A DNA stretch of 58,764 bases, from assembly GCF_001908205.1 (NCBI RefSeq), contig NZ_LGHL01000043.1, positions 1 to 58,764 on the forward strand. The letters are read 5' to 3'. The first letter of the stretch is position 1. The number at the start of each line of letters is the position of its first letter. The position numbers and the translations under genes were made by a program. Origin of the DNA: Bradyrhizobium sp. NAS80.1 (GTDB lineage Bacteria; Pseudomonadota; Alphaproteobacteria; Rhizobiales; Xanthobacteraceae). Below, one piece after another: positions 25,965 to 34,113 of this stretch. The notes under the pieces are model-generated. The model ran no database searches, was not told the DNA's origin, and was given only the letters and a program-made list of their open reading frames with translations.

Positions 25965-27539
25965 ATGACGCACGTCACCTTGCGCTCCGAATTCGAGACC
26001 CTGATCGATCCTTACGCGCCAGTCGCGCAGGTCGGCACAGGTTTTGATTTCACGGAAGGACCGATCTGGCATCCGGTCGATCATTACCTTCTGTTCTCGG
26101 ACATGCCCGGCGACGTGCGCCGGCGCTGGGACGCGCGGCGCGGCGTCGCCGAGGTCAAGCGTCCCTCGAACAAATGCAACGGCATGACTTATGACGCCGA
26201 GCTCAACCTGATCGTTTGCGAGCACGCGACCTCATCGCTGATCCGCGAACGGCCGGACGGGCGGCGCGAGGTTCTGGCCTCGCACTTTGGGGGCCAGGAG
26301 CTCAACAGCCCCAACGACGTCTGCGTGCACTCCTCAGGGGCGATCTATTTCTCGGATCCCTGGTATGGCCGCATGCCGGTCTACGGCGTCGAACGGCCGC
26401 GCCAGCTCGGTTTCCAGGGCGTCTATCGCGTCGTGCCCGGCGGCGAGCCTCAGCTCGTGGTCGACCGCAATCTGTTCGATCAGCCGAACGGGCTGTGCTT
26501 CTCGCCCGACGAGCGGCTGCTCTACGTCAACGACACGGTGCAGGCGCTGATCCGCGTCTTCGACGTCAGTGCCGACGGCACGCTGTCGAGCGCGCGCGTT
26601 TTCGCAAGCGGCATTCGCTCCGAGCTCGAGCCGGGCTTGCCCGACGGCATGAAGTGCGACCAGCACGGCAATGTCTGGGTCACCGCGCCCGGTGGCGTCT
26701 GGGTCTACTCGCCGCGCGGCGAGCTGCTCGGAAAAGTTCGCGTGCCCGAGCTCGTCGCGAACCTCGCCTGGGGCGGGCCGGATTTCCGCACGCTCTATTT
26801 GACCTCGACGCATTCGGTCTACGCCATCCCGACCAAGGCCGGGCCCCGCCACGAGCCCTATATGAGCGGCAGGCGTGGCGGAGGTGCCGCAAGCGCCGGC
26901 CCCGCGGCAACAGCACCGACCCTCACCGACGGCGAGATGCGGCTCGATCCCCAGCGCTGTGCCATGATCATCCAGGATCTTCAGAACGACGTCATCATGG
27001 ACGGCGGTGCATTCGCTGAGTCCGGTGCGCCAGGTCACGCGAAGCAGCAGCATGTCGTCGAGAATGTCCGGCGCCTTGCGGAGACTGCGCGAGCCCGCGG
27101 CGTCGCCATCATCCACGTCTGGTTCGTGGTCGAGCCGGGCGCGCCCGGCGTAACGCTGAACGCGCCGCTGTTCGAAGGTCTGGTCGACAGCAAGGCGATG
27201 GTGCGCGGCAGCTGGGGCGCCGCCCCGGTCTCCGGCCTCGAGCCGTGGCCCGGCGATTTCGTCGTCGAGAAGATGCGCATGAGCGCCTGGGAAGGCACGC
27301 GGCTGGAAACCATCCTCAAGGCCACCGGCCGCGACATGATCATCAACACCGGCGCCTGGACCAACATGTCGGTCGAGCACACCGCGCGCACCGGTGCCGA
27401 CAAGGGCTATTTCATGATCGTGCCGGAGGACTGCTGCTCGACCATGAACGCCGACTGGCACTCTGCCTCGATCAATTTTGCCATGCAGAACGTCGCCGTC
27501 GTCACGCGGGCAGACGCGGTCATCAGAGCGCTGGGATGA
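25965..27539 (+). CDS. SMP-30/gluconolactonase fused to an isochorismatase-like domain
   Basis: This 524-residue fusion has two parts. Residues 1-300 form a six-bladed SMP-30 beta-propeller with the metal ligands in DFTEGPIWHP, NSPNDVCVH, QPNGLCFSP and LLYVNDT. After a Gly/Ala-rich linker, residues 325-524 are an isochorismatase-like cysteine-hydrolase domain, with MIIQDLQNDVI and VEKMRMSAW giving the catalytic Asp and Lys. The nucleophile position reads TNMSVEHTAR, with Ser where the family usually has Cys. It may therefore be an unusual serine-using or inactive amidase. The fusion suggests two consecutive hydrolytic steps, such as lactone then amide opening. Confidence 0.87.
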   Translation: MTHVTLRSEFETLIDPYAPVAQVGTGFDFTEGPIWHPVDHYLLFSDMPGDVRRRWDARRGVAEVKRPSNKCNGMTYDAELNLIVCEHATSSLIRERPDGRREVLASHFGGQELNSPNDVCVHSSGAIYFSDPWYGRMPVYGVERPRQLGFQGVYRVVPGGEPQLVVDRNLFDQPNGLCFSPDERLLYVNDTVQALIRVFDVSADGTLSSARVFASGIRSELEPGLPDGMKCDQHGNVWVTAPGGVWVYSPRGELLGKVRVPELVANLAWGGPDFRTLYLTSTHSVYAIPTKAGPRHEPYMSGRRGGGAASAGPAATAPTLTDGEMRLDPQRCAMIIQDLQNDVIMDGGAFAESGAPGHAKQQHVVENVRRLAETARARGVAIIHVWFVVEPGAPGVTLNAPLFEGLVDSKAMVRGSWGAAPVSGLEPWPGDFVVEKMRMSAWEGTRLETILKATGRDMIINTGAWTNMSVEHTARTGADKGYFMIVPEDCCSTMNADWHSASINFAMQNVAVVTRADAVIRALG

Positions 27540-28169
27540 ATGGTGGCAAAGCTTCTGCATTTGTCCTGTTCGCCCCGCGCAGATTCCGAATCGAGTGCCG
27601 GCGCCCGCGTCTTCCTTGACGCGTTTCGCCAGGCCCGGCCGGATTGGGACGTCGACGTGGTGGATCTCTGGCGCGAGCGGATGCCGGAATTCGTCGGCCC
27701 CATCGTCGAGGCCAAATATGCGCGCATGAAAGCGCAAGCCTTCAACGACGCGCAGCGCGACAGCTTTGCTGAGGCCGAGCGGATGGCGCTGCGCTTTTCA
27801 CTGGCCAATCGCGTGCTGATCTCGTCGCCGATGTGGAATTTCGGCATCCCATACAAGCTAAAGCAGTGGTTCGACCTGGTCATCCAACCCGGGCTGACGT
27901 TCCGCTTCGATCCGGCGCAGGGCTATCTTCCGCTGCTGAAGGACCGGCCGACCGTCGTCATCCTCGCCTCGGGCAGCGACTTTGCCACCGGCATGAACCG
28001 CGGCCGCATCGACATGGCGACGCCCTATTTGCGTGAGGCGCTCCGCTTCATCGGCGTCAGGGATGTCAGATTCGTTCCGATCGGACCGACGGCGGGTCCA
28101 GCCGAGCCGATCCGCGCCGCCCGCGAGACTGCGCACCGCCGCCTCGCCGAGATGGCGAAGCAGTTCTGA
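27540..28169 (+). CDS. FMN-dependent NAD(P)H oxidoreductase, azoreductase family
   Basis: This 209-residue flavodoxin-fold protein matches the AzoR family. The N-terminal strand and phosphate loop (LLHLSCSPRADSESS), SPMWNFGIPYKLKQWFD for the flavin ring, and ILASGSDFA are all visible. It uses NAD(P)H to reduce quinones or azo and nitro compounds. The ATG directly follows the TGA of the fusion gene, so it closes this operon. It could protect against quinones made by the pathway or do a reductive step. Confidence 0.85.
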   Translation: MVAKLLHLSCSPRADSESSAGARVFLDAFRQARPDWDVDVVDLWRERMPEFVGPIVEAKYARMKAQAFNDAQRDSFAEAERMALRFSLANRVLISSPMWNFGIPYKLKQWFDLVIQPGLTFRFDPAQGYLPLLKDRPTVVILASGSDFATGMNRGRIDMATPYLREALRFIGVRDVRFVPIGPTAGPAEPIRAARETAHRRLAEMAKQF

Positions 28170-28338
28170 GCTGTGCGCGAAGGTGGCGGAAAGCGCACCT
28201 GGATCTTCATTGCTTGGTATGGCTGGTGCGCCGTCACGTCGACCGACGACGAGCGAGATCACTTGACGATCCTTGTTTGCCTTCACGTGATCGAATAATG
28301 AACCATTTGCTGCGGCGCATGAGTCCGGAAGTGGGCGG

Positions 28339-28360
28339 ATTTTGTTGCAAAAGTCGGTTG
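28339..28360. repeat. IS left terminal inverted repeat
   Basis: 22 bp, perfectly complementary to 29864-29885. Confidence 0.85.
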
Positions 28361-28418
28361 AGTGAGGCCTCGAACGATGATTCCGTTGTGTTGACGCGAT
28401 TCTCGGCGAGGTCGATCC

Positions 28419-29786
28419 ATGATGGGCCGTCTGAAGAGTGACCAAGGTCAGCTGTTCTACGAGTTTCGTCTTGGCGCTGCGGTCCCCGAAGATCATTTGG
28501 TGCGGAAGATCGATGCCGCTCTCGATCTGTCGTGGCTTCGTGGCGAGCTTGCGTCCCATTATGCGTCCATGGGTCGCCCGTCGATCGACCCTGAACTGAT
28601 GATCCGGATGCTGGTGGTGGGGTATGTCTTTGCGATCCGCTCGGAGCGATTGATCTGCCGCGAAGTACAGGTGAACCTCGCCTATCGCTGGTTCTGCAGG
28701 CTTGGCATCGAAGCTGCTATTCCCGACCATTCAGCGTTCTCGCGTGCCCGCAACGAGCGTTTCCGCGAGGGAGATGTTTTTCGCCATGTGTTTGAGCGGG
28801 TCGTCGAGGCGTGTATTGCGGCCGGTCTGGTTGGTGGTGAAGGCTTTGCAGTTGATGCGAGCCTGATTGCGGCCGACGCCAACAAGCGGCGCTCGATCGC
28901 GGGTCAGGATTGGCGCAGGGATCGCGATCCGGCGAGGTCCAGCCGCGCCGTGAAGGAGTATCTGGCGACTCTCGAAGACACGGCATGGGGTGCCGCTACG
29001 GAGGTTGTGCCGAAGTTCGTCTCGCCATCCGATCCCGCGGCCCAGTGGACCGGCGCACACAAAGGGCCGGCATTCTTCGCCTGCTCTGACAACTATCTCA
29101 TCGACATGAAGTTCGGCGTCATCTTGGACGTCGAGGCGTCTCGTGCCATTCGGCAAGCCGAAGTCGGTACCGCAAAGACAATGATCGAACGAACAGAGGA
29201 ACGTTTTGGCCTCAAGCCGGAGCGGCTCGCGGCCGATACCGCCTATGGATCGGCTCCGATGCTGAACTGGCTGGTCGAGAAGGACATCGCGCCACACATT
29301 CCGGTCATCGACAAGTCAAAGCGCGAGGATGGCACCTTCTCGCGCAACGACTTTCGATATGATCCGACCGGCGACGTCTACCACTGCCCAGGCGGAAAGC
29401 GGCTCGGGACGAGCGGCACAGCACACGAGGGCAAGACGCTTCTGTACCGCGCAAGCAAGCTCGACTGCGATGTTTGCCCGCTCAAACCGCAGTGCTGCCC
29501 AAAGGAGCCCTCACGCAAGATCCCGCGCGACGTCCACGAGCGCGCCCGAGACGTTGCACGCTCGTTTGCTGGCACCGAGGCCTTTGAGCAGTCGCGACGT
29601 GAGCGAAAGAAGATTGAGATGCGGTTCGCACACCTGAAGCGCATCCTGAGGCTCGGCCGACTGCGACTGCGTGGCCCACGAGGCGCCCAGGATGAGTTTG
29701 TTCTGGCCGCCATCGCTCAGAACCTACGGCGGCTCGCGAGCCTGGTCGCGCGGCCGCCACCGGCACACGCGGTGTACACCGCGTAG
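28419..29786 (+). CDS. IS1182-family transposase
   Basis: The 455-residue transposase has the N-terminal DUF772-type helix-turn-helix region (DQGQLFYEFRLGAAVPEDHL, then DPELMIRMLVVGY), a DDE core spread over VDASLIAAD, AADTAYGSA and a C-terminal RKKIEMRFAHLKRI, and a cysteine cluster (DCDVCPLKPQCCP) near residue 352. That combination is typical of the IS1182 family. No internal frameshift, so it may be active. Starts at the ATG 28419 or the next ATG at 28422; no strong ribosome-binding site. Confidence 0.9.
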   Translation: MMGRLKSDQGQLFYEFRLGAAVPEDHLVRKIDAALDLSWLRGELASHYASMGRPSIDPELMIRMLVVGYVFAIRSERLICREVQVNLAYRWFCRLGIEAAIPDHSAFSRARNERFREGDVFRHVFERVVEACIAAGLVGGEGFAVDASLIAADANKRRSIAGQDWRRDRDPARSSRAVKEYLATLEDTAWGAATEVVPKFVSPSDPAAQWTGAHKGPAFFACSDNYLIDMKFGVILDVEASRAIRQAEVGTAKTMIERTEERFGLKPERLAADTAYGSAPMLNWLVEKDIAPHIPVIDKSKREDGTFSRNDFRYDPTGDVYHCPGGKRLGTSGTAHEGKTLLYRASKLDCDVCPLKPQCCPKEPSRKIPRDVHERARDVARSFAGTEAFEQSRRERKKIEMRFAHLKRILRLGRLRLRGPRGAQDEFVLAAIAQNLRRLASLVARPPPAHAVYTA

Positions 29787-29863
29787 AGTTGCGTAGAGAG
29801 CGCCAGGGTCGGCGAACCAAAGCCGGTCGTCCTTGGCGAGATGGCCGAACGATCCATCGCTAA

Positions 29864-29885
29864 CAACCGACTTTTGCAACAAAAT
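29864..29885. repeat. IS right terminal inverted repeat
   Basis: 22 bp, perfect inverted copy of the left arm at 28339-28360. Confidence 0.85.
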
Positions 29886-30260
29886 CGGGCGCAAAGCGGA
29901 CATTGGTCGGCGAGTTTGCTTCGGCAAATCGAAGATGCTGCCTTAGCAAATTCGCGCAAAAGCGGACCAATCTCTGGCGTCGCCTGGGGATGCCCACTCA
30001 GAGAGCATGCATAAGCGCTGGTTGGAACCGCTCGAGTCCAGTGGTCCCTCGCGTCCTAAGAAGCGCGCCAGCGGCTCAAAATTGGTCCAAGGTCGAACTT
30101 GTTCAAATGAATCGGTCAAAGGCCGACATCGCGAGCGTCGTGGAGGCGGCGCGAGTCATCGGCTGGATTTAGCCGACCGGCAGGCCGCCTCATATTCTTG
30201 ATCGAGGCTCACTGGGCAGGAACAGGCGCCAAAGAGTCCCGTTGGTTTGGGGGCTAACGA
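29886..30260. other. Gap after the IS, no supported gene
   Basis: This gap contains two similar short motifs (GCGCAAAGCGGAC near 29889 and GCGCAAAAGCGGACC near 29955), of a kind I associate with Bradyrhizobium intergenic DNA, and a short open frame (29903-30172) with no recognisable content. No promoter or terminator is clear. Confidence 0.4.
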
Positions 30261-30605
30261 ATGGAGCGGCTGCTGGCGCTGCCAAAAAGGAACAGGCATC
30301 TCTTCTTGGTGTGCGGTGCACTTGTTGGGATAACAATCCTACATGTCACGGGAGGTGCGGTAGTGTCTGCCTCGTCAAACTCTACCGCCACCGCTCCTGC
30401 TGCCGATTCCGCGCTACACAAAACAAATGGACAAAGCGCGAGGACTATAGAGGAGAAGTGCGAAGACGAATGGAGAGCCGATAGGGAGGCGATGATGAAG
30501 CGCGATATGACCCAGGATCATTATGTCGAACAGTGCAGTGTGAAAGATGACGTACCGACTATTGCTGTTCCGTCACCGACACCCAATGGTTCTCCTGACC
30601 GCTAG
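30261..30605 (+). CDS. Small membrane-anchored hypothetical protein, 114 aa
   Basis: The product has an N-terminal basic patch and one hydrophobic helix at residues about 13-36 (HLFLVCGALVGITILHVTGG). The rest is an exported hydrophilic part with IEEKCEDEWRADREAMMKRD and EQCSV, including two Cys. This looks like a real envelope protein and its charged EKC...CS pattern resembles small Bradyrhizobium proteins, but I cannot name a family. Weak evidence for the start: a G-rich stretch 10 bp upstream of the ATG. Confidence 0.5.
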   Translation: MERLLALPKRNRHLFLVCGALVGITILHVTGGAVVSASSNSTATAPAADSALHKTNGQSARTIEEKCEDEWRADREAMMKRDMTQDHYVEQCSVKDDVPTIAVPSPTPNGSPDR

Positions 30606-30834
30606 AGAACGGTAGCCGTTCTCGCGGTGGCCATTGCACCCGCTTGTCTAGATTGACTGTTACCGGGAACTCTTGTGCCACGTCAGCCGCGCGTCGCCTT
30701 TTGGAACCAGGGATCAACTCTGAGCGAGCCTTACTTCGAGCCGCCATTTACGACACCCTACGCGTTATTGATAAACGTGATGCAGCGAATGAGCGGAGAG
30801 CGCGACAAGTTTTCACCCTGATACCACTACTGGT

Positions 30835-31590
30835 ATGCCCATGGTTGAGCATGTCCCGATTGATCTCCTTCGCCGTGCTCTATTGGGCGCTGCAGGAACG
30901 CTGATTGTTCAAGGGGGCCTGCTGCCGGTGACCGCATCGGGTCAGACGACCTCCGCTCCCAAGATAAAAATCGGAATTATCGGCGCAGGCCACATCGGCG
31001 GCACAATCGGTGGCCTCTGGGTCAAGGCCGGCCATGCCGCCTTCTTCTCATCGCGCCATCCGGAGGAATTGCAGGACCTCGTTGCACGTCTTGGCTCTCT
31101 TGCGCAGGCCGGCGCTGTCGATCAGGCAATTGCGTTTGGTGACGTTGTCTTCGTCGCCGTGCCTTACGCCGCAGTGCCGCAGATCGGCAGAGACTATAGC
31201 AAATCGTTGGCGGGGAAGATTGTGCTCGACGCCAATAATGCCGTGGCCAGCCGCGACGGCGCCATCGCCGAGGAGGTCGAGCGCAATGGCATCGGAGTTA
31301 CTTCGCAGAAGTATCTGCCCGGCGTGCGGCTGGTGCGCGCCTTCAACACGCTCTCCTACACGATCTTCGAACGCGAAGCGAACCGTCCTGCCCCGAGGCT
31401 TGCGGTCCCGATTGCCGGAGATGATCATCAAGCAGTCGAGGTCGCGGCGCGACTGGTGCGTGATGCTGGCTTTGATCCCGTGGAGGTCGGAAAACTGGCC
31501 GATGCGAGCCGCTTCCAGCGCGGCGCACCGGGATACGGCCAGAACGTGACCGCGGCGGAGCTCAGGCAGAAGTTGTCACTGCCACCATGA
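30835..31590 (+). CDS. Exported NAD(P)-binding protein, F420-dependent NADP reductase-like
   Basis: This 251-residue protein has a leader with LLRRALLGAAGTLIVQGGLL (Tat- or Sec-like, residues 10-35), then a Rossmann domain beginning KIGIIGAGHIGGTIGG and a middle segment SRHPEELQDLVARLGS typical of NADPH-dependent F420 reductase (NAD_binding_11/F420_oxidored) family proteins. It has VLDANNAV and a late AFNTLSYTIFERE. Relatives are usually cytoplasmic, so export of an NADP-binding protein is notable, unless the start is later. Its stop overlaps the next gene's start. Substrate unknown. Confidence 0.78.
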   Translation: MPMVEHVPIDLLRRALLGAAGTLIVQGGLLPVTASGQTTSAPKIKIGIIGAGHIGGTIGGLWVKAGHAAFFSSRHPEELQDLVARLGSLAQAGAVDQAIAFGDVVFVAVPYAAVPQIGRDYSKSLAGKIVLDANNAVASRDGAIAEEVERNGIGVTSQKYLPGVRLVRAFNTLSYTIFEREANRPAPRLAVPIAGDDHQAVEVAARLVRDAGFDPVEVGKLADASRFQRGAPGYGQNVTAAELRQKLSLPP

Positions 31591-32899
31591 TGGCTCCCGC
31601 GGCAGCTCTCGGGGGCTGGTTGCAGCGCACGGTGCCCGGTACCGCGCAAGAACGGGGGGGGCAGCGCTGTGGTCGTTCGCGTATTTCTTCACCCTGCTTG
31701 CCGGCTACTATGTGCTGCGTCCGCTGCGCGATCAGACGGGTATTGCAGGCGGCACCAAAAAGCTGCCCTGGCTGTTCACGGCTACGTTTGTCAGCCTGCT
31801 CGTCGCTCAGCCGATCTACGGTGCCGTGGTCGCGAGGCTACCGCGGGTCCGATTTATTCCCATCATCTACCACTTCTTCGTCGCCAACCTGGTTCTGTTT
31901 TGGCTGTTGCCGTTTTTCGACATCGAGAAATTGATCGTGGCACGCGTGTTTTTCGTCTGGGTCAGCGTCTTCAATTTGTTCGCGGTCGCGGTGTTCTGGT
32001 CGTTCATGGCCGATCTGTTTACGCCAGAGCAGGGCAAGCGGCCGTTCGGGTTCATTGGCGCCGGAGGAACGGCTGGCGCGCTTCTTGGTCCCCTCATCAC
32101 AATCTGGCTGTCGGGGCCGCTCGGTCCGGTCAACCTGCTGATCGTGGCTGCTGTCTTCCTCGAATCGGCTGTGCTCTGCGTGCATCGAATTGAACAGGTG
32201 GCGAAGCCGCCCACGGAAGTCGATGCTTCAGCTCGGCGCATTGGCGGCAGTGCGTTCGCGGGATTGTCCGAATTGATGCGCTCGCCCTATCTCCTGGGAG
32301 TAGCGGGCTGGGTCAGCCTGCTTTCGTTCGGCGCGACGATCGCCTATTTCGCGCAGGGCCAACATGGTTTCGGCGACGTTCCATAACTCCGCAGCGCAAA
32401 CGCGACTGTTCGCAGGTATTGATCTTGCGGTGGGCCTGCTGAGCCTGGCGACACAGGTTCTTCCCACTGCCACATTCCTCAAGCGCTTCGGCACCGGAAT
32501 CGCGGCTGCAGCTTTGCCCGCCGTTTATGTCGTGGGTTTCGCAGCGCTGGCGATGGCGCCGAGCCTGACCGTGGTGGTGACACTCCAGGTCGCGCAACGC
32601 TGGATGAACTTCGCAATCGCTAATCCGGCGCGCCAGGTGTTCTTCACCGTGGCTGGGCGCGAGGAAAATATAAGGCCAAAAACCTGATTGATGTGGTGAT
32701 CTAACGCGGTTCGGACGCGTTGTATGGCTGGGTCTACGACAGTCTGCAGGCGCTGGGGTTGACTCTTGGCACGATCGCGCTGTGTGCGCTGCCGATCGCG
32801 GCGAGCTGGCTCTTTCTCTCAACCGCGCTGGGGCGCACGCAGGAGGGTCTTGCGATAAAAACAGATGATCAAGGAGAGCCGGAATGGCAATCCAGATGA
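31587..32899 (+). pseudogene. MFS/ATP-ADP-translocase-like transporter, multiply frameshifted
   Basis: The sequence reads as a twelve-helix MFS protein only by switching frames. Start MMAPAAALGGWLQRTV breaks in a run of eight G near 31655. WSFAYFFTLLAGYYVLRPLR then continues in the frame of 31712-32386, which breaks near 32366. The next piece runs to about 32670 (FAIANPARQVFFTVAGREE) and breaks in an A-run, and one in-frame TAA near 32700 precedes GSDALYGWVYDSLQALG to the end. Three frameshifts plus a stop are more than I would blame on sequencing alone. Relatives of this family often have an N-terminal RPLRDQ motif, as here. Confidence 0.75.
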
Positions 32900-33792
32900 C
32901 TCAGCGAATAACTCGCCGCGACTTTGCGGCACTCGCCGGCGGCATTCTGCTATCGACCAAAGCGGTCGCCCAAACCGAGACGCCGCTTCTCACCCGTCCG
33001 ATTCCGGGCAGTGGCGAGCGCATTCCCGCTGTTGGCCTTGGCACCGCCTATGTCTTCGACGAAAATAACGAAGCGACGCGGAGCAAGGCGGATGCGGTCG
33101 TACAGGCTCTGGTCAACAACGGCGGACGGCTGATCGACACCGCATCGACCTACGGCGATGCCGAAAGCGTGCTTGGCGAGGTTGCCGCAACTGCCGGCTT
33201 GCGCCAAAAGCTCTTCATCGCCACCAAGCTCGAGTCGCCCGACTCCCAGGAACTCAAGCGATCATTAGCCCGACTGAAAACTGCAAGCATCGATCTGCTG
33301 CAGCTCCACAACGTCAGAAGCAAGCAGCAATCTCTTCAACGCTTCAAGGACTGGAAAAAGCAGGGCGTGTGCCGCTATGTCGGCATCACCTCGACATTCC
33401 ACAGCGACTATCCAGCCGTTGAGGCGGTACTGGAACGGGAGAAACCTGATTTCGTCCAGATCGACTATTCACTCGATAACCGCGCGGCTGAGAAAACCAT
33501 TCTGCCACTGGCATCAGAAATCAGAGCTGGCGTACTGACCGCGTTGCCTTACGGCAATGGCAGACTATTCCGAGCAGTCCACGGCAAGGAATTGCCAGAC
33601 TGGGCACGGGTGTTCGCGAACTCCTGGGCACAGTTTTTCCTGAAATATTTGCTCGGCGACCTGCGCGTGACCGCGGTAATCCCGGGAACCGGCGATCCGG
33701 GCCACATGGCGGATAATGCCGGCCCGATGCGCGGCCCATTGCCCGATCCTGATCAACGTCGTCGAATGGTCGAGTTCGTGGAAGCGCTTTGA
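32884..33792 (+). CDS. Tat-exported aldo/keto reductase
   Basis: This 302-residue protein has a twin-arginine leader (TRRDFAALAGGILLSTKAVA) and an aldo/keto-reductase barrel with the tetrad visible: Asp in RLIDTASTYG, Tyr in the same motif, Lys in FIATKLES, and His in LLQLHNV. It reduces carbonyls with NADPH in most relatives; the Tat leader implies a cofactor-bound protein moved to the periplasm. The ATG at 32884 follows AAGGAGAGCCGG. It overlaps the MFS remnant and with the gene before forms a set of two exported oxidoreductases. Confidence 0.85.
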   Translation: MAIQMTQRITRRDFAALAGGILLSTKAVAQTETPLLTRPIPGSGERIPAVGLGTAYVFDENNEATRSKADAVVQALVNNGGRLIDTASTYGDAESVLGEVAATAGLRQKLFIATKLESPDSQELKRSLARLKTASIDLLQLHNVRSKQQSLQRFKDWKKQGVCRYVGITSTFHSDYPAVEAVLEREKPDFVQIDYSLDNRAAEKTILPLASEIRAGVLTALPYGNGRLFRAVHGKELPDWARVFANSWAQFFLKYLLGDLRVTAVIPGTGDPGHMADNAGPMRGPLPDPDQRRRMVEFVEAL

Positions 33793-34113
33793 TGCGATCG
33801 CACGGTCACGGAGAGGCGGCATTCGTTCGGGATTTGCGTGCCGCACTAGTGGCCTTCCGCGAATTTGAGGCCGATCGCTCAGGCGATTTCGCTCAGGCAG
33901 AAATGAGCAGAGAGAGCCAAGCCATGGGAATACCCTAAAATGCTGGAACCACGCGCAATCTCTTTCTCTCGGCATGCTCCAAATCCATGCTTTGACAATC
34001 TGCAATGGCATCGGGCCGGCCGGCACTGTCGACTCAACCGCCCCCCTGGGCCCCCGTCCCTACTTTCGCTTGATTTCCCTGAGTTGTTGCGCCGCTCTCA
34101 GCAAGAGTGAGCT
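33793..34113. other. Gap, no supported gene
   Basis: This 320-bp stretch shows short frames only and no recognised motif, repeat or RNA. The promoter of the following gene should lie in its right part. Confidence 0.4.

Larger units (their letters stand above)
28339..29885. mobile_element. IS1182-family insertion sequence, complete
   Basis: A perfect 22-bp inverted repeat bounds the element at 28339-28360 and 29864-29885, and it contains a full-length transposase. The core of the arms is TTTTGTTGCAAAAGTCGG. The repeat may extend outward a further 16 bases imperfectly (GTCCG on both sides). No convincing target-site duplication was found. It lies 170 bp past the last gene of the large operon, probably in its 3' untranslated region. 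Confidence 0.85.
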
